Positions 34,391-42,004 of a stretch of 64,000 bases of DNA are shown here, piece by piece; the stretch's first letter is position 1, and each line of letters opens with the position of its first letter. Source of the stretch: Crocinitomix sp044361315 (GTDB taxonomy: Bacteria > Bacteroidota > Bacteroidia > Flavobacteriales_D > Crocinitomicaceae). The notes under the pieces were generated by a model. That model saw nothing but the letters and a program-made list of their open reading frames with translations, had not been told where the DNA came from and did no database searches. The DNA is taken from contig JBIKJA010000009.1 in the NCBI GenBank assembly GCA_044361315.1, positions 1 to 64,000 on the forward strand, in the 5' to 3' direction. A program made the position numbers and the translations under genes.

Positions 34391-35632
34391 TTAAGATTCT
34401 TTTTTGCCCTTAAATACAAAACCTAGCTCATTTATCGTAGATTCAATTTCAGCTTGATTTAGGTTGTTGCCTTCAATCAATACTTGATTTGCGCTTGGAT
34501 CAGCAACTACCAAGGTCACTCCCACCAATTTTTGTACGTTTTTCTCAACAGAACTTTTGCAATGATTACATGTCATTCCTTCAACAGTATAGAGATTATT
34601 CATTGGTTTATTTTTGATTGGTTTATAAAATATTTTTTTTAATTCGACAAAAATTAAGAGTGCAATTAACAAAACGGAAGAAAGGATTGCAATCCAATCT
34701 TTTCCGTGCACGTGCGAATGATTTGGGACTGTAATATCCCCCATAAATTGATTTTTCAAGAAACTATAATCAATCAGAAGCCCAAAAAGCATTGATCCGA
34801 TAATAATTGTGCCGAGGTAGATTAAGGTAGCTTTTTTACCTAACGATCTCCATAAAACGGTAATGGTGGCAGCATTCGTTGCAGGACCAGCCATCAAAAA
34901 AACAAGAACGGCTCCAGGTGTCACACCAGCCAATAAAAAAGCCGCGGCAATTGGAACAGACCCGGTGGCGCAAACATATAAAGGCACGGAAATAATCAAA
35001 ATTATCACCATGTTTAAAAGCGGGTAATGCAGATAATCAGTGAACAAACTTTGCGGAATTAACAAGGTAATAAAAACGGCAATGATAATCCCCAAAATTA
35101 ATTGGCGAGAAATGTCTCCTAAAAAATCAATATAGGCATATTTAAAAATGCGTTTAAAAATGGAATCTTTTCGCTCAACTTCCTCGCTAGTTGATTCACC
35201 AACAACTGCTAATTCATCTTCCTTTACCATTTTATCGGTGATAATTCCTCCTGCTATTCCTGTCACAAATGCCGCAATCGGTCGAAGAATTGCCCAATAT
35301 ATATTCATCATCGAATAGGTGATCAACATCGAATCGACACCCGTTTGTGGGGTAGAAATTAAAAAAGAATTTGTAGCCCCTGCACTTGCTCCATTTTTCC
35401 GAAAAGAAATCCCCGTAGGAATTACCCCACAAGAACATAAAGGAAGAGGAACGCCAAGAATAGATGCTTTTACAGATGACCAAATTCCTTTTTTTCCTAA
35501 ATATCTTGTAACCAATTTTTTAGTCACAACAACGTTCAGAATTCCGGCAAATAAAAAGCCCAATAAAAGGTAAGGCGACATTTCCAAAAAGATCTCCCAC
35601 GTCACTTCCAGAAATTTTACCAAATATTCCAT
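34391..35632 (-). CDS. SO_0444-type metal efflux permease with fused HMA domain
   Basis: 413 residues. Residues 1-330 are a polytopic permease of the ArsP/DUF318 superfamily (PF03773 type): LPLCSCGVIPTGISF with the metal-site-like CSC, FLISTPQTGVDS, YVCATGSVPIAAAFLLAG and GPATNAATI. This fits the SO_0444 family, proposed to export copper or zinc. Residues about 345-410 form a heavy-metal-associated domain with the metal motif GMTCNHC. The fusion suggests that the HMA part hands the ion to the pore. The start ATG follows a -7 element by 4 nt, so the transcript looks leaderless. Confidence 0.87.
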   Translation of the reverse strand: MEYLVKFLEVTWEIFLEMSPYLLLGFLFAGILNVVVTKKLVTRYLGKKGIWSSVKASILGVPLPLCSCGVIPTGISFRKNGASAGATNSFLISTPQTGVDSMLITYSMMNIYWAILRPIAAFVTGIAGGIITDKMVKEDELAVVGESTSEEVERKDSIFKRIFKYAYIDFLGDISRQLILGIIIAVFITLLIPQSLFTDYLHYPLLNMVIILIISVPLYVCATGSVPIAAAFLLAGVTPGAVLVFLMAGPATNAATITVLWRSLGKKATLIYLGTIIIGSMLFGLLIDYSFLKNQFMGDITVPNHSHVHGKDWIAILSSVLLIALLIFVELKKIFYKPIKNKPMNNLYTVEGMTCNHCKSSVEKNVQKLVGVTLVVADPSANQVLIEGNNLNQAEIESTINELGFVFKGKKES

Positions 35633-35636
35633 GTTA

Positions 35637-35644
35637 CAAAGTTA
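35637..35644 (-). promoter_or_regulatory. -7 promoter element, leaderless transcript
   Basis: TAACTTTG on the minus strand, four bases before the permease ATG at 35632; predicted +1 at about 35633. Confidence 0.6.
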
Positions 35645-35731
35645 AAAAAATACGATGGAAGAAAGGAGTTTATTAACTTTTAATTGCTGAATAATAGTTG
35701 ATAAACTAGAATCAAATTATAAAATTAAGAT

Positions 35732-35739
35732 TATCTTTG
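35732..35739 (+). promoter_or_regulatory. -7 promoter element of the dapF operon
   Basis: TATCTTTG fits TAnnTTTG; predicted +1 near 35743 and a 13-nt leader. Confidence 0.6.
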
Positions 35740-35755
35740 CGCCAATATTTAGAAG

Positions 35756-36391
35756 ATGAAGTACCTGTTTTTTATCATAATCATCGGTTTAGTAGGCTTT
35801 TCAGGCTATTATATCGGCACAACTATGAGTGAGAAAAAGGAATTGAATCTTACCCAATCAAATCCAGACGAAAAAGAGGACGAAAAAGAAGATCGAGAAA
35901 CACGTCACAATCGAGATGATGAGGATGACAAAGAAGAAGAGGAAATAGACTCAATTTTACAAATGATCGACTCTTTAGGCGGCGATTTTATTTACGATAC
36001 CTTGACCGCCACGATTTTACCTCGCGATTCTGTGGTGGATGATGAAGAACTCAACATCAAACGTGAAAGAATGTTGGCCTCTAAACGTGTGCCTGTGAAA
36101 TTTTTGCAATCAAACGACGACAAAGATTCAACAGCCAACGACATCAACAAAACGACAAAAGCAAAAGACATCATTCTCCAAATTTGGGAGTCACCACTTG
36201 GATTTACGGGGTATAAATTTGCCAATAAAACGTTGATTGTCTACGGTTTTGCGCCTCAATTAAAATATTCAATCTACGCTAAAAATGGGCAATACTTTTT
36301 GTCTGTTGATGAGACTTATTATAAAATCAATGAATCTCATGATTTTGTGCCATTTAAAGAGGTGAGTAAGTCGAGCGTATTCAATGATTAA
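35756..36391 (+). CDS. Membrane-anchored protein of unknown function
   Basis: 211 residues. One N-terminal transmembrane helix (residues 4-22, FFIIIIGLVGFSGYYIGTT) is followed by a highly charged, disordered stretch (about 35-65, rich in Glu, Asp, Lys and Arg). A small folded domain lies at about 135-205 (DIILQIWESPLGFTGYKFAN, TLIVYGFAPQLKYSIY). The anchor may be uncleaved, leaving the domain in the periplasm. It overlaps dapF by 8 nt and starts the operon with dapF, an unknown gene, a GNAT gene and mltG. A cell-wall-related role is only suggested by these neighbours. Confidence 0.75.
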   Translation: MKYLFFIIIIGLVGFSGYYIGTTMSEKKELNLTQSNPDEKEDEKEDRETRHNRDDEDDKEEEEIDSILQMIDSLGGDFIYDTLTATILPRDSVVDDEELNIKRERMLASKRVPVKFLQSNDDKDSTANDINKTTKAKDIILQIWESPLGFTGYKFANKTLIVYGFAPQLKYSIYAKNGQYFLSVDETYYKINESHDFVPFKEVSKSSVFND

Positions 36392-37169
36392 TTTCAGTAA
36401 ATATCAAGGAGCTGGGAACGATTTTATTTTAATTGACAACAGAAAATCCTTCTTTCATTCATCCAAAATTGAATTTGCAAAAAAATGGTGCGATCGCCGT
36501 TTTGGCATTGGTTCAGATGGCGTGATTTTTATTGAAAATAGCTCAACCGCCGATTTTAAAATGGATTTTTACAACCCAGACGGCAGCCAAAGTTTTTGTG
36601 GAAACGGATCGCGTTGCGCCGTTACCTTTGCGAAATCCTTAAATATTGTCCAAGAAACAGCCGTTTTTGAAGCGATTGATGGACTTCATCAAGCAGCATT
36701 TACCAACTATGGGGTTAAAGTGGCCATGCACCAAGAAGGCAAGATTGAAAAAATCGATCAGGATGAATTTATTCATACCGGTTCTCCGCATTATATTTCG
36801 TATCGCCATGATGACGACACACGATACATCGTTGATTTCGGCAGGTTGATTCGCTATTCACCACTTTTTGCGCCAAACGGGACCAATGTCAATTTAATTG
36901 AGGAAATTGCGCCCAATCACATTGCGATTCAAACCTACGAAAGAGGAGTAGAGGATGAAACATTTGCCTGTGGCACGGGTGCAACTGCATGTGGATTGAG
37001 TTATGCCGCGAAACATGGTTTACAGCTAGCTGTTGTGGACGTAGATGCCAGAGGAGGGAAATTAAAAATTCATTGTGAAAGCACTTTACAACCAGGCGTT
37101 TTTACCAATATTTGGCTCGAAGGACCAGCGGAATTTGTCTATAAAGGTGAATTAGATGACGAAAATTAA
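36384..37169 (+). CDS. dapF: Diaminopimelate epimerase
   Basis: Converts LL- to meso-diaminopimelate for lysine and peptidoglycan synthesis. The 261-residue product has the DapF opening FSKYQGAGNDFILIDNR and both catalytic cysteines: Cys72 in FCGNGSRCA and Cys196 in ETFACGTGATACG. SDGVIF and ERGVEDETFA are further family blocks. Length is slightly below the usual 270-280. It overlaps its neighbours on both sides (8 nt and 14 nt). Confidence 0.96.
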   Translation: MINFSKYQGAGNDFILIDNRKSFFHSSKIEFAKKWCDRRFGIGSDGVIFIENSSTADFKMDFYNPDGSQSFCGNGSRCAVTFAKSLNIVQETAVFEAIDGLHQAAFTNYGVKVAMHQEGKIEKIDQDEFIHTGSPHYISYRHDDDTRYIVDFGRLIRYSPLFAPNGTNVNLIEEIAPNHIAIQTYERGVEDETFACGTGATACGLSYAAKHGLQLAVVDVDARGGKLKIHCESTLQPGVFTNIWLEGPAEFVYKGELDDEN

Positions 37170-37659
37170 AGGGATTCGACCGATCCAAGATTCACTTACT
37201 GGCGATTATTTAGTGTTGATTTCTCCTGAATCAATTCCGCATTTATTGCTGGTGACAAAAGATACGTATTATTCGTTAACGCATAAAAAATCGGTGATCG
37301 GTGGAGCATTTCAACCGTATTTGAAATCCTTACAGCGGAAAAAACATCAACTTTTATTTTTTCAATTAAACGCTGAGTTAACGGAGATCGATCACATTTT
37401 TAAAAAATATCAAAAGGTTAATTCAACTTCAATCACTTGTTTAAATCCGATTAAGGAAGTGCTTTTGCCTGCAAGTCAGGCCAATTTTATTTTTGAATTA
37501 ATTCCCGAATTGATGCAACAAAATAGGATTACGGCGGTCTATCAATCCAATATGAGCGATGATCCTGAGAATCCAATCGATTTTGAATTGTCGGTGTACA
37601 CAAAACAAGAAATTTATTCCTATATTGATTCCCTGAATAAAAAGTATGCTCACAAATAA
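37156..37659 (+). CDS. Protein of unknown function
   Basis: 167 residues, soluble, no signal peptide or membrane segment. I recognise no family. The sequence is mostly alternating strands and helices (GDYLVLISPESIPHLLLVTK, HQLLFFQLNAELTEIDHIFK, QANFIFELIPELMQ). It overlaps dapF by 14 nt and the following GNAT gene by 14 nt, so it is firmly embedded in the operon and certainly translated from it. Confidence 0.72.
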   Translation: MTKIKGIRPIQDSLTGDYLVLISPESIPHLLLVTKDTYYSLTHKKSVIGGAFQPYLKSLQRKKHQLLFFQLNAELTEIDHIFKKYQKVNSTSITCLNPIKEVLLPASQANFIFELIPELMQQNRITAVYQSNMSDDPENPIDFELSVYTKQEIYSYIDSLNKKYAHK

Positions 37660-38164
37660 AACTGTTTATTTACGCACTGTCGAGCCAAGTGATGTCGAAC
37701 ATCTCTTGAAATGGGAAAATGCCACCGAAAATTGGCGCATCAGTAATTCCGTAGTTCCATTTTCACGGCATTTAATCGAACAGTACGTGCAAACAGCGCA
37801 AGATCTTTTTACCCTTCGCCAAATACGTTTTATCATCTGTCTAAACCAAACAAACACACCTATTGGCACAGTGGATTTATTTGACTATGAACCAATTCAT
37901 CAACGCATCGGGGTCGGTATTCTTATCGAATCTGTACACCGAAACCAAGGCATTGGTGCTGAGGTGTTGGAGACCATCGCAGCTTATGCACTCAATGGAA
38001 TAGGCGTTCGGAATTTATACTGTGGGATCTTAGCGGATAATACCGCCAGTCGTGCCCTTTTTACAAAAGCAGGTTACCGCGAAGTAGGCTGTCGAAAAAA
38101 TTGGTTTAACGACAAAGGCAAATGGATCGATGAATATCTATATCAAAAACAACTTGTAAATTAA
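37646..38164 (+). CDS. GNAT family N-acetyltransferase
   Basis: 172 residues of the RimJ/RimL/SpeG-like GNAT type: the opening TVYLRTVEPSDVEHLLKWEN, the strand IGTVDLFDYEPIHQRIGVGI, and the acetyl-CoA loop in RNQGIGAEVLETIAAYA (pattern Q/RxxGxG/A). It then has NLYCGILADNTASRALFTKA GY split across the final helix. The substrate could be a ribosomal protein N-terminus or a small amine. Overlaps the preceding gene by 14 nt and is 4 nt before mltG. Confidence 0.88.
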   Translation: MLTNKTVYLRTVEPSDVEHLLKWENATENWRISNSVVPFSRHLIEQYVQTAQDLFTLRQIRFIICLNQTNTPIGTVDLFDYEPIHQRIGVGILIESVHRNQGIGAEVLETIAAYALNGIGVRNLYCGILADNTASRALFTKAGYREVGCRKNWFNDKGKWIDEYLYQKQLVN

Positions 38165-38168
38165 TACA

Positions 38169-39209
38169 ATGAAAAAAGCAATCATCTTTATCGTGCTCAT
38201 CGGCATTGGCGTAGGAGGATATATCTTTGGAACACCCTATTACAAACTACATTTCTCCACCATTCAACTCACCGAAGACGAGAAAATGCTCTACATACCA
38301 ACTGGCAGTTCCTTGCAAGATTTGGGCGATTTATTGGCGAAAGAAGAAATTTTGGACGCGCCCGATTTTTTAGATTATGCGGGTAAATTAGAATTTTCTG
38401 AAGACAAAATTGAGCCAGGAAAATACAAAATAACTAAAGGCATGAAAATTAAAAATTTAATTTACGCCTTAAAAAATGGGAATCAAGAAATTAAAGACGT
38501 GCGAATTACCTTCAATAATTGTAAAGATTTGGAAGACATCGCAGGCAAAGTTGGCCCTTATATTGAGGCAGATTCTACCCAACTTATTACTTACATTAAA
38601 GATCCAAAAACCATGGAAAAATATGGTTTCCGAAGAGAAACCATGGGCTCCTTATTTTTACCAGACACCTACGAAGTAGGCGAGTGGGACATGACCGCCG
38701 AAGAATTTGTGTCTCGAATGGCCGATGAATACAAAAAATTCTGGAATGCCGAACGCAAAGAAAAAGCAGCAGCCCTTAACCTCGAGCAATCCGAAATTGC
38801 CACCTTAGCCTCCATTATTGAAGCCGAGCAAGGCATCAATACCCAAGAATGGAAAACCATTGCAGGCTTGTATTTAAACCGAATTCGTACAGGAATGCTT
38901 TTACAATCCGATCCTACCGCCAAATATTGCTGGGGCGATGAATTAGATGGCGTTCAACGCTTACTTTTTGTCCACATGGAAATTGATTGTCCGTACAATA
39001 CCTATAAATACAAAGGATTACCTCCGGGCCCAATCCGAATTCCTTCCAAAAAAGCAATGGATGCCGTCCTCAATGCCGACAAACACGATTATTTGTACAT
39101 GTGTGCCAAACCAGACAACAGCGGTTTACACAATTTTGCAGCTTCCTATGCACAACACTTGGAAAATGCTCGTAAATTCAGTGCTTACATGACTTCGCGA
39201 GGGCATTAA
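38169..39209 (+). CDS. mltG: Endolytic murein transglycosylase
   Basis: Inner-membrane lytic transglycosylase thought to cut nascent glycan strands and so limit their length. The 346-residue product has an N-terminal anchor (AIIFIVLIGIGVGGYIFGTP), a LysM-like part (YIPTGSSLQDLGDLLAKEEI), and the YceG domain with the catalytic glutamate in LASIIEAEQG near residue 218. NRIRTGMLLQSDPT and YNTYKYKGLPPGPI are hallmark blocks, and length is typical. It ends the dapF operon, tying two peptidoglycan genes together. A T-rich stretch and a dispersed repeat follow it. Confidence 0.95.
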   Translation: MKKAIIFIVLIGIGVGGYIFGTPYYKLHFSTIQLTEDEKMLYIPTGSSLQDLGDLLAKEEILDAPDFLDYAGKLEFSEDKIEPGKYKITKGMKIKNLIYALKNGNQEIKDVRITFNNCKDLEDIAGKVGPYIEADSTQLITYIKDPKTMEKYGFRRETMGSLFLPDTYEVGEWDMTAEEFVSRMADEYKKFWNAERKEKAAALNLEQSEIATLASIIEAEQGINTQEWKTIAGLYLNRIRTGMLLQSDPTAKYCWGDELDGVQRLLFVHMEIDCPYNTYKYKGLPPGPIRIPSKKAMDAVLNADKHDYLYMCAKPDNSGLHNFAASYAQHLENARKFSAYMTSRGH

Positions 39210-39229
39210 GATCTGGATATTTTTTTTTT

Positions 39230-39359
39230 GGCGTTCCCCCTCCCCAACTTGTTGGGGAGGGGTCGCGTTTTCCATTAGAGTCGCCCTAATGTGGTTTCGA
39301 TCCCCAACGTTTTGGGGATCAACCACCGCAGGGCAAGCTGTCATTTCAACCGCTAACGC
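39230..39359 (+). repeat. Dispersed GCGTT...AACGC-type repeat, copy 2
   Basis: About 130 bp from ggcgttcccc to gctaacgc. It holds a 12-bp near-perfect palindrome (39237-39248 with 39251-39262) and a second hairpin (GATCCCCAA 39299-39307 with TTGGGGATC 39312-39320). The ends and the agctgtcattt block match copy 3 at 54062-54202, which has the related GATCCCCAA...GGATC hairpin. Confidence 0.8.
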
Positions 39360-39442
39360 GAAAATTGAGATAAAAAGACCATCAAATCTATTTTATTCAG
39401 ATGTTCAATTGATTTCAATTTAGATTTAATTGTTTCAACGCT

Positions 39443-39512
39443 CAAACCTCCACACTCCAACTCAACACCCTCTGCCCTAAACCCCTAAACCCATACTCCA
39501 ACCTCAAACTCC
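39443..39512. repeat. Pyrimidine-rich repeat tract
   Basis: Three imperfect copies of actccaacctcaa in 70 bp, plus the 15-mer cacactccaactcaa (39451-39465) and ccctctgccct that also occur together at 545-580. The remaining gap, 39521-39690, is a GC-richer block with a small hairpin (ctaaagcgtttag, 39650-39662 region) and no ORF; I cannot assign it. Confidence 0.6.
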
Positions 39513-39711
39513 AACCTCATTTCGCCCCCGGTAATAGCGATAGCTTTTTGTTTTGGCGCATATAGGAAACTCGTTGTTTGACAGTGACCAGCGGAAACTG
39601 TAAAAACAACTTTAGTTTACTTATGCGGCAAAGGAACAACTAAAGCGTTTAGCGGGAATAGGCGCCTTCTTAAAACTCTTGAACCAACATTATAGCCTAA
39701 AAAGAAACAAC

Positions 39712-39742
39712 AAAAGCGCATTAGTTAACCCAATGCGCTTTT
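39712..39742 (-). terminator. Rho-independent terminator of the M49 protease gene
   Basis: AAAAGCGCATT (39712-39722) pairs with AATGCGCTTTT (39732-39742), loop of nine bases; the minus strand continues with a T-rich tail. Confidence 0.8.
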
Positions 39743-39763
39743 ATTAAAATTATTACTAATTAA

Positions 39764-41806
39764 CTACTTAGCTAAAAAACCATATCGTTTTGCGTAGTCC
39801 AACATTTGGGTTTCAAAATTTGTGGCTTGTGAAATTTTAATGTCGGTGATTTCGCCGTTGGCATCCATAACTGGGGTTAAAATAGGATTTACAAATCCGT
39901 TAAAGGCAGGAATGTTTAATTTCTCGCTGCGTTCTAACACTTGTTTGTGCAAGGCTTGATCTACTTTTACGCCGTAATTTTCAACCAACTCTTTCCCAGC
40001 TTTAAAATCGCCTTCTGATTTGATGCGTTGAATTTCTTTTAGCAAATCACCAAAAATGGTTTTTAACTTGCGATAATCGTGGATTTCGTAATAGGTTTTT
40101 CCATCTTTCTCCACCCGTTCGATCACGTTTTCAGCCTTGCCTTTTTCAAAGGCCCACGAAGCAACTAATTGTCGGTTTCTCATGTGGGCTTCTTCAATGT
40201 CTGCACCTGGTTCGATGCGTCGCAATTGAACAATTAACCCATTTCGGATATAATCATCGTATTCTGCTTTTCCAACTTCTAAGGATTCCATAACGCCCAT
40301 GGTCACTAATTTTTCGTCCATTAAAAAATAAAGGGCTACTAAATCGGCGCGAGCCTCTTCTAGGGTAGAAGCATAATTTTTTAACGTTTCTTGAGGTGTT
40401 CCGATACCAGGGTTAATTTTACCTGAGGCGTGTCCAATAACCTCGTGCAAAGCGGTGTGTAATTTTGAACCAATTTTACCATGTTTTGTCGCGATGTCAA
40501 TTTCGGTTTGGTCGTGGGCAAATTCATTTAAAATTCCTTCGCCACCCGCATTGTTATAGGCCAATACGATATTTCCTAAACTCACGGATTTTGAACCATG
40601 GGTCGAGCGAATCCAATCGGCATTTGGTAAATTCACCCCAATTGGTGTTGAAGGTGAAGCATCGCCAGATTCGCTAGCTACATTTACTACTTTATAAGAA
40701 ACACCTACTACATTTGGTTTTTTGTGTTCTTGTAAAATGGATGAATTATCCTCAAACCATTGTACATTTTTAGCCAAAACTGCCATGGTTGCCGAAGCTT
40801 CAAAATCGGTAATTTGTACAATTGATTCGTACGAACCACGCATTCCTCTTGGATCGCCATACACTTCCACAAATCCTTGGATATAATCGATATCGCCAGC
40901 GGTGGTGTTTAACCAAGCAATATTGTATTCAGCCCATTTTTTCAAATCGCCTGTTTCATAATATTCAATCAATAAGCCTAATGCATTGGCTTGTGCTTTG
41001 TTTTCGGCAACTCCTTGGGCTAATTTTAGCCATTTAACCATTTCGGTGATGGCTTCGGAATACATGCCTCCAACTTTCCAAACTTCCTCACGTACGGTGC
41101 CGACTGCGTCTTTTACTAATTTAGAGTTTAAGCCAAATTCAATAGGCGTTTCGCCACCGTTTTTCATTTTTTCAGCGTAAAAGTCATCCACATCTTTTTC
41201 AGTAACGCCATCGCCATAAAAATTGGTCGCCGAAGTTTCAATTAAATCTTTCGTGTCGTCCAAACTCACGCGTTTCATGTCGCAGGTATTGTCAAACATA
41301 CAATCAACGATCGTCGCATTTAATTCAGCGCCTGTTTCTTTCAATAAACCATTAAAATAATCTTTAGAAAACTCGGGAATAAATTTATCCATCGAATAAT
41401 GGTGATGAATTCCATTTGAAAACCAAGTACGTTTGGTATAGACCATAAAATTATTCCAATCGACAGTGGTTTTATCGCCTTTATAATTAATGACAATGTG
41501 CTCAAGCGCATTACGAATGGCCAAGTTGTGTTGGTAATTTTGATCCCAAATAATGTCTCTTCCAGACAAACCAGCTTCGGACAAATAATACACTAGTTTT
41601 TTCTGATTTAAGCTTAATTTTTCAAAACCGGGAATATCGTAGGTTAAAATCTGAACGTCGGCAAAGGCCATGTCTTCATTTTTTTGTTTTTCAAATGCAG
41701 TAGAAGCGGTTGAATCTATTTCGCCACCTTCTTGCTCGTTTCCCGATCCGCCGCAACTACTTAAAATAGTTCCAGTAAGCACAGAAAGAAATAATATTCG
41801 TTTCAT
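39764..41806 (-). CDS. Dipeptidyl-peptidase III (M49) lipoprotein
   Basis: 680 residues from the ATG at 41806; upstream in-frame codons lack a signal. The leader MKRILFLSVLTGTILSSC is a lipoprotein signal, so unlike cytosolic eukaryotic DPP III this one should sit in the envelope. The M49 zinc signature is clear: HEVIGH at about 454-459 (the HExxGH form) and EEARADLVALYF near 483, which supplies the third ligand. The enzyme removes dipeptides from peptide N-termini. It is a single gene with its own terminator. Confidence 0.9.
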   Translation of the reverse strand: MKRILFLSVLTGTILSSCGGSGNEQEGGEIDSTASTAFEKQKNEDMAFADVQILTYDIPGFEKLSLNQKKLVYYLSEAGLSGRDIIWDQNYQHNLAIRNALEHIVINYKGDKTTVDWNNFMVYTKRTWFSNGIHHHYSMDKFIPEFSKDYFNGLLKETGAELNATIVDCMFDNTCDMKRVSLDDTKDLIETSATNFYGDGVTEKDVDDFYAEKMKNGGETPIEFGLNSKLVKDAVGTVREEVWKVGGMYSEAITEMVKWLKLAQGVAENKAQANALGLLIEYYETGDLKKWAEYNIAWLNTTAGDIDYIQGFVEVYGDPRGMRGSYESIVQITDFEASATMAVLAKNVQWFEDNSSILQEHKKPNVVGVSYKVVNVASESGDASPSTPIGVNLPNADWIRSTHGSKSVSLGNIVLAYNNAGGEGILNEFAHDQTEIDIATKHGKIGSKLHTALHEVIGHASGKINPGIGTPQETLKNYASTLEEARADLVALYFLMDEKLVTMGVMESLEVGKAEYDDYIRNGLIVQLRRIEPGADIEEAHMRNRQLVASWAFEKGKAENVIERVEKDGKTYYEIHDYRKLKTIFGDLLKEIQRIKSEGDFKAGKELVENYGVKVDQALHKQVLERSEKLNIPAFNGFVNPILTPVMDANGEITDIKISQATNFETQMLDYAKRYGFLAK

Positions 41807-42004
41807 AGTTTGTGTTTTTCGTATAAATTGTTCGATAAAATTAGCAATAGTTTTGAGTATGAATAAAAAAATAGTGAGGATTGGTGATAGCGCTTGATAA
41901 TGACTCAAATTTTAATTAGAAAAATTATTTCATCACTAACTATTTATTCAAATGCTACGTTATCCCTAAAAATTTTATAACTTTAAAGCATAATAATTGT
42001 ACGT

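Noticed and set aside
39521..39690. Known structured RNA in the GC-richer block
   Set aside because: Only small local hairpins, no promoter or terminator pattern, and no match to a known RNA by eye.
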